64,000 nucleotides of DNA. Source: Okeania sp. SIO2B3 (GTDB lineage Bacteria > Cyanobacteriota > Cyanobacteriia > Cyanobacteriales > Microcoleaceae). This document shows, in pieces, positions 52,213 through 61,200 of the stretch; position 1 is the stretch's first letter; each line of letters opens with the position of its first letter. The notes under the pieces are model-generated. The model saw only the letters and a list, made by a program, of their open reading frames with translations, had not been told where the DNA came from and ran no database searches. A program made the position numbers and the translations under genes. Where the stretch lies: positions 82,129 to 146,128 of the forward strand of contig NZ_JAAHGH010000005.1 in assembly GCF_010672525.1 (NCBI RefSeq), in the 5' to 3' direction.

Positions 52213-53220
52213 ATGCTAAAAATCTTATTTAATTGGTGTCAAAAAAAATCAGTATTGAAACAAATATCAGTTCTTTCTAGCGCTACTTTCATCAGTTTAA
52301 ATCTATTAGTAAATCCAGCAATTGGAGACCCATTTCGCAAAAAAAATCCTATTGAAATAGGAGAAAAAACTGAAGCAGCTTTTAAAGCAATGTTTGAGGA
52401 AGGAGATTATAAACAAGCAAAAGATTATCTGAAAATAGCTGAATCAGAAGAGATAAGTGAGCCACTTGTTTATGCAATGATAGCTTCCTTACATTACTTA
52501 GATGAAAATTGGGAATCGTTAAAATTGTATGCCGAGAAAACTACTGAAGTAGCAGAAAATTTAATTACAATTAATCCAGTTCGCGGTAATATTTATGCTG
52601 CAACTGGTCAATTTTTAGAAGGTGCTTATATTATATCTACTGAAGGTACATTAAAAGGTGCTCCAAAAGCTCTGGAGAAACTTCGGAAAGCTTTGAGTCA
52701 TTTTGAAACAGCAGAGAGAATAAATTCATCAGATCCAGAGTTAAATTTGCTCAAAGGATATATGGATTTAATGTTGGCTGTTAATTTACCATTTTCTGAC
52801 CCGGAAAAGGCAATAAAAACATTGCAAGAAAAAGCTTATCCTCATCATTTAGCTTATCGAGGAGTGGCAGTAGCTTATCGAGATTTAGACAAACTTGAAA
52901 AAGCTTTAGAATATGTGGATAAAGTTTTGTTAGAAGTTCCAGATAATCCTGAAGTACATTACTTAAAAGCACAAATTATAGTTGCTCAAGCTCGAGATAG
53001 AGATAATGATTTATCAATGAGAAAAAAAGCTAGGGAAAACTTTGATATGGCTTTGGAAAAGTCAGATAAAATGCCAAGACGTTTGGTCGCACAAGTATTT
53101 TTTGAACAGTGTAAAAATATTAATAATATAGATGATGGTAAACGACCTTGTGACCCAATGCGAGATGCTATTAGGGATGGTTCAGGTACATGGGGACCAA
53201 CAGAATTACCACTGCTTTAA
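52213..53220 (+). CDS. Exported TPR-repeat protein (Sll0314/Alr1548-like)
   Basis: The 335-residue protein has an N-terminal signal-like segment (SVLSSATFISLNLLVNPAIG) and helical TPR-like repeats. The central conserved part includes PVRGNIYAATGQFLEGAYII and LNLLKGYMDLMLAVNLPFSD, then PHHLAYRGVAVAYRDLDKLE. The C-terminus CKNINNIDDGKRPCDPMRDA contains two cysteines that could pair in the periplasm. This fits a conserved cyanobacterial periplasmic TPR family of unknown function. ATG 52213 is the start. Confidence 0.82.
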   Translation: MLKILFNWCQKKSVLKQISVLSSATFISLNLLVNPAIGDPFRKKNPIEIGEKTEAAFKAMFEEGDYKQAKDYLKIAESEEISEPLVYAMIASLHYLDENWESLKLYAEKTTEVAENLITINPVRGNIYAATGQFLEGAYIISTEGTLKGAPKALEKLRKALSHFETAERINSSDPELNLLKGYMDLMLAVNLPFSDPEKAIKTLQEKAYPHHLAYRGVAVAYRDLDKLEKALEYVDKVLLEVPDNPEVHYLKAQIIVAQARDRDNDLSMRKKARENFDMALEKSDKMPRRLVAQVFFEQCKNINNIDDGKRPCDPMRDAIRDGSGTWGPTELPLL

Positions 53221-53514
53221 AGTAGCGGTTAGCAATCAGCAATCAGCACTCAGTAGTAGCGGAGCATTCCGGTACGGAAACGCTAAAAGCTAGTTAAATT
53301 GCTAATTCAAAAGTATAAATTTTCAACTAAACTTGATTTTTTTCTATAACAACTATTGGGGGTAGTTGTGGATAAAATATCTGGGAATGAGAGAACAGAA
53401 ATAAGGATTTATAGTGTTTATTTATCCTAGGAATTTTTGATAATTTATACCCAGATTACTATATTGATAAATCGTTAGAGTTACTCTAAACAAAATTAGG
53501 CATAAAAAATATTT

Positions 53515-53967
53515 ATGGAAATACAATTTCGCGAATTTAATCCTTTTGATGTGTGGATTTGGTTAGAGTTTAGTACTGTTCCTTCAACAGCAGAAAAGCA
53601 TTACATAGAGGAACTATTTGATTCCTGGTTTTTATTAGGAAAACTGGGTGGCTTTAATGCAGAAAATCTACAGGTTCAAGATGCAGGAATAGAAGTTAGT
53701 TATATGGAATATAGTCAGGATGTTGCAGGTCAAAGTATGATGGCTGTTATGCACAATATGGGAGAAGTAGAATATCAAGGGTTTTGGGGTCGTTGTTGGT
53801 TTGATTTGGGAACTAGCGATGCTTTAGCAATAGATATTTTGACTAATAGTTTTCAACGATTAGATGAGGAGTTTGTCAAAATAGAAAAGCTTATTATTGG
53901 GGGAAAAAATGAGGATTGGCCTGTGCCAGAAAATAACGATGAAATGGGTTTTTCTGATGATAATTGA
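53515..53967 (+). CDS. DUF3531 family protein
   Basis: The 150-residue soluble acidic protein has the family's Trp-rich beta core: FNPFDVWIWLEFSTVPS near the N-terminus, AGQSMMAVMHNMGEVEYQGF, and WGRCWFDLGTSDALAIDILT. DUF3531 is found in cyanobacteria and plastids; function not established. Start ATG 53515, normal length. Confidence 0.88.
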   Translation: MEIQFREFNPFDVWIWLEFSTVPSTAEKHYIEELFDSWFLLGKLGGFNAENLQVQDAGIEVSYMEYSQDVAGQSMMAVMHNMGEVEYQGFWGRCWFDLGTSDALAIDILTNSFQRLDEEFVKIEKLIIGGKNEDWPVPENNDEMGFSDDN

Positions 53968-54231
53968 TAGTAATTTTCTATGTTTCTATATTGTAAAAAT
54001 TAAACCTAATCAAGCTTTTTACTGACCATAAAATTAGGTTTCAAGCTTCCCATTTTCAGGGAATAAAAAGCGGTCTGCCATATCCAATCAACCAAGAGAA
54101 AGAAAATTCATTATTTTCAGCTTTCTACAGAAATAGAAGCTACTGATAACTGTTAACGCAGTTCCTCCGACAGGAGGCTAACTGATGACTGATAACTGAA
54201 ATGAACCTTGATATTTATCTGAGAAAATTAT
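53968..54231. other. Spacer with partial arm-A repeat and short palindromic repeat
   Basis: AAAAAGCGGTC...CATATCCAATCAACCAAGAG (54066-54100) relates to arm A. GTTAACGCAGTTCCTCCGAC then AGGAGGCTAACTG (54152-54184) is a palindromic short repeat. No gene. Confidence 0.5.
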
Positions 54232-54663
54232 ATGAGTAAGAAGCATAAAATTAGGGTCTTAGTTTTGGGTTTAATTAGAGATGGCGATCGCTTGTTTATT
54301 TCTCAAGGTTACGACTCTGTAAAACAGGAAACTTTTTATCGGGTTATGGGTGGAGGTGTTGATTTTGGAGAATATAGTTATGATGCTTTACAAAGAGAGT
54401 TTCAGGAAGAGATTAAAGCTGAGTTGACTAATATTAAATATTTGGGTTGTATGGAAAACATTTTCATATTTAATGGGGAGGAAAGACATGAATTAATTCA
54501 ATTATATAAATGTGATTTTGCCGATAAAAAGTTTTATGAAACAGAAGAGTTAACCTTTTGGGAGAAGGAACGAAAAAAAACGGCACTTTGGGTTTCAATA
54601 GATAGATTTAAGTCTGGAGAATTGAAAATAGTTCCAGAAAATTTTTTAGAGTATTGTGATTAG
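54232..54663 (+). CDS. Nudix hydrolase
   Basis: The 143-residue protein has a canonical Nudix box (GGGVDFGEYSYDALQREFQE then EIKAEL) preceded by the usual first strands (KIRVLVLGLIRDGDRLFISQ). The third Nudix protein in the window and unrelated in detail to the other two. Substrate unknown. HIP1 GCGATCGC lies inside the gene. ATG 54232 is the start. Confidence 0.9.
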   Translation: MSKKHKIRVLVLGLIRDGDRLFISQGYDSVKQETFYRVMGGGVDFGEYSYDALQREFQEEIKAELTNIKYLGCMENIFIFNGEERHELIQLYKCDFADKKFYETEELTFWEKERKKTALWVSIDRFKSGELKIVPENFLEYCD

Positions 54664-55168
54664 GAGAATAATTAAAATGGAGATTAATATTCCTGATTTA
54701 AGGGAAGGAAGAGGGAATCAGGAAGAAGGAAGAAGAAGTAAAGGAGAACAATTACCGAATAATTAATAATTAAATAATTAAATAATTAAACAATTAAACA
54801 ATTAAGGTTAAAAACCTCCCCTTGAAAGGGGAAAAAATAAATTTTTTCCCTATTGGTCAATCTTCTCCATTTTAGGGAAAAGTAATTATCCATTATCCAT
54901 TAATGAATGGAGATAGGTATTTGAAGTAAGATGAATCTAAATTTACAAGATAAAATTTTTTCAACAGGATAATAAATCTCAAAATCATACTTAATTATTA
55001 TTATTAGGAATGAAGAGGGAATCAGGAATCAAGCAGTGGAAGGAAAGATGAGAACATATCAAAAGCTTAAATTTCAGACAATGGAATATTTTTCCTTCTT
55101 TCTTCTTCCTTCTTCCTTCTGCTATAAAGTAAAAAATCAAATTGCTGAAGATAAATATCTGAAGAAAG
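54664..55168. other. Spacer with arm-A-related repeat and partial duplication of the next gene's start
   Basis: 54750-54905 resembles arm A at its two ends (TTACCGAATAATTAATAATT ... AATTATCCATTATCCATT). 54929-54995 (AAGATGAATCTAAATTTACAAGATAAAA...) is a diverged copy of 55167-55232, i.e. of the ATG region of the TPR gene, without the rest of the gene. Confidence 0.6.
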
Positions 55169-55756
55169 ATGAACCTAAATTTACAAGATAAAAAAACTTT
55201 TCAACAGGGTAATAAATCCCCAAATTATACTCAATCAAGTCAAGTAAAAAACTATTACTCTGAGTTATGGAAATTTGAAGAAAATGATGTTAATGCCATT
55301 AATAAATTAGCAGAAAATTATTATAATCAAGGAAATTTTATAGAAGCGATCGCCGTCTGTCATAGAGTTTTAAGAAATCAACCAAATTTTGCTCCAGCTT
55401 ATAAAACTTTAGGCAACATACTACAAGCACAAAATAAAGTAAATGCTGCTATTCGTGCTTATTCATTAGCGATAAAGATTAATCCAAAATTTGTTGAAGC
55501 TATTGTAAATTTGGGTAGTATGTTTTATAAAAAAGGGCAAATTGATGAAGCAATGATTACCTATAGAAAAGCAATTAATCTAGAACCTAATATGGCAGCA
55601 GCTTATTGGAATTTAGGTAAAATTTTAGAGCAAGAAGGTAGATTTTACGAGGCATTTTTTTTTCAAGAAAAAGCTTTAGAAATTCAGCCAGATTTAGTTA
55701 ATAATTATCAAAAAAATAATCAAGATAGTTTGTTTAAAAAGTGGCATAGTCAATAG
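55169..55756 (+). CDS. TPR protein
   Basis: The 195-residue protein starts with a polar 45-residue region and has about four tetratricopeptide repeats (AINKLAENYYNQGNFIEAIA; AYKTLGNILQAQNKVNAAIR; AIVNLGSMFYKKGQIDEAMI; AYWNLGKILEQEGRFYEAFF). It should be a protein-protein interaction adaptor. TPRs of this type often precede glycosyltransferase domains in filamentous cyanobacteria, and the giant glycosyltransferase lies 2.5 kb away, so a shared pathway is possible but not shown. Start: GAAGAAAGATG context, ATG 55169. Confidence 0.85.
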   Translation: MNLNLQDKKTFQQGNKSPNYTQSSQVKNYYSELWKFEENDVNAINKLAENYYNQGNFIEAIAVCHRVLRNQPNFAPAYKTLGNILQAQNKVNAAIRAYSLAIKINPKFVEAIVNLGSMFYKKGQIDEAMITYRKAINLEPNMAAAYWNLGKILEQEGRFYEAFFFQEKALEIQPDLVNNYQKNNQDSLFKKWHSQ

Positions 55757-56232
55757 AATTAAATCGGGTATCCTGAAAAAGTTTTTGGCAAAGGTAGTTC
55801 AACAATTAATAATTAATAATTACCTCATAGACAAGTTAATAAATTTAATAATTCTGTGCCATCTCACATAAAATTGGTATAAAACCCAATACCTAACACC
55901 TAATTCTGTACAGTCTCAAATAATTTTGGTATTAGACATTTATAGACATTTATTATCTGTTTTTTGTCTAGAGGCCAGCTATTAATTTTTTCAAATCACT
56001 CTAGCTATTTTTCCTTTTTACTTGTTTTTTGTAAAAAAGTAATTGTTATAATAAGAGTCATTCCTTGAATGGCAAAATTAGATGTTATCTTTACTTAATT
56101 GACCGAAAAGCACTTTGATTTCTCCTGACTCCTGACTCCCCTCCTGGGAGGGGCGGGGGTGGGTTTGACTCCTAAAATAATTAAAATTAAAATCATACAC
56201 GCGCTTCAGCAACACCCTTATTCCTTACTTTT
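55757..56232. other. Spacer
   Basis: Contains AATTAATAATTAATAATTAC (part of the arm-A family, about 55805), CTCCTGACTCCTGACTCCC and a CCCCTCCTGGGAGGGG palindrome with GGGGGTGGG (56138-56164). No gene. Confidence 0.5.
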
Positions 56233-56514
56233 ATGAAATCAGAAGAACAACAGCATCCTCAATATCATAAAGACCGCGAAATAGTTAACATCCTGTTAAC
56301 AGAAAAAGATACTTCTTACAACTTAGCAGAATTGGCAAGATTAAAAATTCGTTATCGAGGTTTTCCTGGTGCAAGAGATATTCAGAGAGACTTAGAAAAA
56401 GTTCTGCAAAAATGGGAATTAACAGAAGAACAATTGTATGAAAAAACCCGCGCAATTCATAGTAAAGGTGAGGCGTATAAAGGAAAAAATAACGAACAAG
56501 AAGATTGGTTTTAG
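56233..56514 (+). CDS. DUF3288 family protein
   Basis: The 93-residue protein matches a cyanobacteria-specific family: QHPQYHKDREIVNILLTEKD, then the highly conserved YNLAELARLKIRYRGFPGAR and DIQRDLEKVLQKWELTEEQL. Helical, soluble, function unknown. ATG 56233; normal length. Its 3' end faces the methyltransferase gene. Confidence 0.88.
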   Translation: MKSEEQQHPQYHKDREIVNILLTEKDTSYNLAELARLKIRYRGFPGARDIQRDLEKVLQKWELTEEQLYEKTRAIHSKGEAYKGKNNEQEDWF

Positions 56515-56746
56515 ATATTTTTACTATACTTATATAACTCTAATTATTAACACTAATAGGATTTTTACTTAATTCAGATGCAGATGGTTCAAGGTCGCGA
56601 AGAAAGATTTTATTGGGATATTCTGTTTTCTCAGACAAGAGATGACTCTAAACTCAGATAGTACTCCAACTGCATCACCTATTTTAATATTAATTTCTGA
56701 CAAAGCTGGAATACTGAATTTGGATAAAACTATTTGATTATCAGTT

Positions 56747-57466
56747 TTACTGCTTCTTATAAACATGAAACTTTTGGCTTTCATGGATACTAACAAAAGT
56801 AAATCCAGCTTGTTCCATAATTTCTTCTTTTTTCCATTGCTTAATGTAATTCAAATTAAGTGTTTGTTGAGCTAATGTTTCTCCGTCTTTCTTAAAGAAA
56901 TAACTTTTCTCAATGGATTCAATTTCATCGTTTTCCCCAATTTTTTCTATCTCCTGAGAATACACAATTCCTGTCGGGAGATTTTTTTGATAATTTTTAT
57001 GTTCTCCCTGAATACTCAACAGTAATAACCCTTCTTGACACAGGTGTTTAGCAACATTAGTTAGTCCCTTAATATCTTGAGGAATCTCATTTGTATGATT
57101 TCCTAGGTCAGTCCGATCGCCTCGTTGATTTATTACCCAAACTCCACCACTGGAAACAGCAATATCAAAGGTTTCTTCGAGGTCCATATTATAGACATCT
57201 GCTTCTATTAATTTTCCCCATTCCCCCAATCTTTTTCTGGCAATATCGAGCATTGATGAGGTAATATCTACTCCTGTAAATTCAGCTTCAGGAGCAAGTG
57301 CTTTTAATTTTTCGGCTAATAATCCTGTTCCTACACCCAATTCAAGTATTTTTTTGCGGCCATCTTTGATGAAAGAATTGACTGCAATAGCCATTCCTTC
57401 ATAGTCATAATAACCTTGGGTCATTAAAAGATCGTAATAATCAGTAATGCCAGTATATTCACTCAT
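56747..57466 (-). CDS. Class I SAM-dependent methyltransferase
   Basis: The 239-residue protein has a Rossmann methyltransferase fold: motif I KKILELGVGTGLLAEKLKAL near 36, the acidic end of strand 2 FTGVDITSSMLDIARKRL, motif for strand 4 DIAVSSGGVWVINQRGD, and a beta-rich C-terminus (GETLAQQTLNLNYIKQWKKE then EIMEQAGFTFVSIHES). Substrate unknown; secondary-metabolite or small-molecule methylation is plausible. ATG 57466 start (MSEYTGITDYYDLLM). Confidence 0.9.
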   Translation of the reverse strand: MSEYTGITDYYDLLMTQGYYDYEGMAIAVNSFIKDGRKKILELGVGTGLLAEKLKALAPEAEFTGVDITSSMLDIARKRLGEWGKLIEADVYNMDLEETFDIAVSSGGVWVINQRGDRTDLGNHTNEIPQDIKGLTNVAKHLCQEGLLLLSIQGEHKNYQKNLPTGIVYSQEIEKIGENDEIESIEKSYFFKKDGETLAQQTLNLNYIKQWKKEEIMEQAGFTFVSIHESQKFHVYKKQ

Positions 57467-57710
57467 GGTTAATTTTCCTGAAGAAATAAATTGGGTTCTT
57501 TAGATAACTAAATTACTTTTAAGTGACCATACTATCATAATTTGAGTGAAAAACCATGATTAGTAAAATTAGGTTTTTTTGAATTACAGTAGTCTCAATT
57601 TTTTTTCTGGCATTGCATATTTACGAAATGATTTAGGAATTTTGAATGTCTGGATTTTAAATTGTTGGAGTTCCTTCTGATATTGAATTTTTGCTCGACT
57701 AGGGAGTTAT

Positions 57711-57858
57711 AGCATTTTGAAAAAAGAATGTTACGAATAATAAGTATGATAAAAAGACTTTACAGGAGGTCTCCCTTTGACAAAAATATAGAATTTATTA
57801 GCTCAAAATTGGTCTTGAAACTATTCCCATACGACTCCTGACTTCTGACTCCTAAGAA
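57711..57858. repeat. Dispersed 150-bp direct repeat, copy 2
   Basis: Corresponds to 5794-5945 in the same orientation, with several substitutions and a few-base indels. Confidence 0.6.
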
Positions 57859-58107
57859 ATAGCCTAACTATTTGTAGCAAACATTTATTAAATTGGTATT
57901 ATACCAAGGGTCATTTCAGTTATCAGTTATCAGTACCTCTGCAATTAAGGAGGTTACGAAAATACGGAATTCTGTTTTTTATCCCCTTAAAATGCGAGGC
58001 TTTAGGTCACATTTTTTCGGTATAAAAAAATGCTTTTGTAAGGTGAAACTTCAAGTATTAAGTAATTAATACAGGCGCAATGAAATTTTTGATAATTATT
58101 AGCCAGT

Positions 58108-58211
58108 TAATAGAAATCTCCAATAATCAAAAATAAAATTAATCATCGCACATAAATTCTCAATTCTTTTCCTCTACTCCCTAATCCCTATTTTCTGGAG
58201 ATGTCTAATAT
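58108..58211. repeat. MITE-like element, TIR TA(A)TAGA(C/A)ATCTCC, compact copy
   Basis: Left TAATAGAAATCTCCAATAATC and right GGAGATGTCTAATATTA are inverted. The interior matches the left part of the long copy at 41218. Confidence 0.6.
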
Positions 58212-58267
58212 TAATTATTCTCTTATATTTACTTCTCCCCCACTCTCCTACCTTCCTTCTTCCTTCT

Positions 58268-61200
58268 TCAACTATTTGCTACAAATTTTTGATAATCTTC
58301 AAGCAACCAATGTGGTAATTTACTCATATCCTGAATTTGCAATTGTCCTTGACGACAATATAACATTGCTGCTAATAAATAATTTATAGTTTTTGGTGCT
58401 TCTATTCCTTTGGCAAGTTGAACAGCTAACTGTTGTAAAAATGCTTGTTCGTTATTAGTTAATGCTTGATTTTGCATCCCGCTACTGAGTAATGCTTGAT
58501 AAGCTTTACCCATTTTTCCTGAGTAAAAAGTTTCTAGTTTTTGAGGTTCTAGATTTATCCAAAAATCAGCCATTTGTTTTCTGATTTTACGCAAATCTTG
58601 AACTACAGATTCATCAGATGGATCAATATAGTAAAGATTCACACTGCCCAATAATTGATTGATAAATTTTTGCTGTGGAATGTCTAAATCATCTGCTTGA
58701 TTTGCTGTTAAAGCTACATTTTTTTCTGGTTTAACTTCAGCATTTTTGACTGGAGAATATTCTGATAAATGAGGCGTTCTAGATTTAAAAGCTTTTTCTA
58801 ACTTCTCTGCAACTTCTCGACTTTCAAATATCTGCTGATAATCATCTATCAACCACTTGGGTAAACGATTTTTAGCATCTCTGACTAACATTTTGCTTGG
58901 AGGAAAATATAACATTGCCCCTAAAAGTGTATTAATCGCTTTTGGATTAGTTAAACCCATACTTGTCTCAGCTAATTCTTTGAGAAATTTTTGTTCGTCT
59001 TCAGTCTGGGGTTCGTTTTGAATTCCACTTTTTAATAAAGTTTGATATGCTTGTCTAATTTTGCCTTGATAAGTAGTTTCTAATTCTTTGGGAGCTACAG
59101 TTAACCAAAAATCAGCTATTTGTTTACGAATTTGACGTAATTCTTCTATTAAAGATTGGTCAGTAGGATCGATTTCATAGAGATTCACACAACCAATTAA
59201 ACGATTGATAAATTCAGAAGTTAAAGAATTTTTATTTGTAGATTCTATAGTTTTTGGCGCGTGAATATTTTGCCATTCTTGGAATAATCCTTGGAATAAT
59301 TCACCTATATGTGTAGAGTAACTAAGACTGTCTAAAAATGAAGGACTTTGCTGCATTTTTTCCAGAATTTCTTGGCTTTTTTGCTGGCGAAATTCTGAGT
59401 TATTGGCAAGCTTAACAGCGAGGTTAATATATTCTGATTCACTGTTCGCTATCAGGTCTAGGATAGGCATGGTTCTTAACAATGCTGCTCCCTGTTTTTG
59501 TCTTAAAAATTCACCATCCATAACAACAGTTGGTATTCCTACTTCTAAGGGATCGACAAGGGAGTTAGACCCCGAATAAGGATAAGAATCTAAATATATA
59601 TCTGCTTGTTTTAAACATTCTTTAACATCTGTACGAGTAGGAAGAGCTTTAATCAAAACTAGACGTTTTCTCTCAATTTTATATTTTGCTAATTGTTTGT
59701 GCATTCTATTTAGAAAGGCTATAGCTGGATATGTAGAACTCCAACTAGGCGCAAATGGATATAAAACTAGAATAGAATTGGGTATTTCTGCTAAAACTTT
59801 TGCCCAAGTTTCTGCTAATTCAGGAATAATTTTATAGAAGTTTGCACCAGATATAAAAATAACTGTTTCATCTGTCGCTTTCCAACTTTGGCGAGTAGGA
59901 TAAACTTGTGCAGGAGTTGACGAAATTGGATAGTAATTGAAGCAAAAACCTGCATTTTCTAAAAGAGCTAATTTTTCTGTGTAATGTTGATTTGCGAATG
60001 TAATTGTTTCTGATAATTTTCCTGAAATATAGTAGTCAATATTTCTGATTCCGGTTGTGACAGGAGAAGAGAATAGAGTTGCTTGGATGCGTGCTAAACG
60101 ATGGAACATTAATAAAGTTATTGGTCTGGTAATGGCGGTTATGTTAGTTCCTACAATCAAAATATCTAAGTCATCACCGCGAATAGTTTGTACTTGTTTT
60201 TGAGTATCATTTTCTAGTTTTACAACTCGGTCTACACAACTACAGCAATATTGTTCTAGAGGATGATTTGTCTGGTTATTTGTGTACAAGATAAGTTCAA
60301 ATTTTTCGCGATTTAAGTGTTCAAATACTGGTAAAATCGAGTAGGTTTCAGACTGAGGTTGAAAATGTTCTTTAATAATTCCCAGACGAATTTTATTTCT
60401 ATTTGGGCTTCTAGTGGGAAATTCATAATCAATTTGATTGCCTTGATTTTTCAGGACAAATTCCATAATTTTCGCCCGTAAACTATAGACTTTTTTCAAA
60501 TTTAAACTAGCAAAATATATAGGAATAAAGTTAGCATTTTGTGTGAAGAGTAGTGCAATTTCTTGCCAGAGTTTTGAGCCGGGATTATTAGTAATATTAT
60601 TATCTATGTACTCTAGCCATTTTTCCATATAACAAGCGTAATTATCTGCTTCTCCAATTTCTAGGAAAAGAGAAGGAGCAGAAAACATATATTTCAGATA
60701 ATCATTGGCAAACCATTTAGGAATAGGAGCTTTCTCAAATTTTAGTTGTAGTCGATCGGCACGACCATATAACATTCCTGCTAATAGATACTGAAGAGCT
60801 TTTGGTTGGTTTAAACCTTGTATTAAATAGGTCTTAATTTCATCGACAAAATTTTGCTCTTCTTCAGTTAATATTTCATTTTGAATACCACAAGTTATCA
60901 GTATTTTATGTGCTTTACCTATAGAATTTCCATAAGCAGTTTCCAGATTTTCTGTTGCTAAAACGAGCCAGGAATTAGCAACTTGTTTACGCCATGTTTG
61001 CAGATTCGTTAATGTAATTATATTTTGTGGATTTTGCTTGTATTCTTGAACATCAACAGCAATCTTTTCCAGGTTATACCCTGTCTCCTCTGGAGTTTTA
61101 TTACTTGTGAAAATTTTCCCAGCTTTCTTAATAGTTTCAGCATCAAACAAATCTGGATAGTAGCTAATAACTTGTGACCAATAATAATTACGATTGGAAA

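Larger units (their letters stand above)
57467..58267. other. Repeat-rich spacer
   Basis: Holds the second 150-bp dispersed repeat (57711-57858) and a compact MITE-like copy (58108-58211). Open frame 58201-58389 overlaps the glycosyltransferase gene and is not supported. Confidence 0.55.

Noticed and set aside
56569..56796. 75-codon frame overlapping the 3' end of the methyltransferase gene
   Set aside because: Its start lies inside the methyltransferase coding sequence in another frame, with no ribosome site or recognisable domain.
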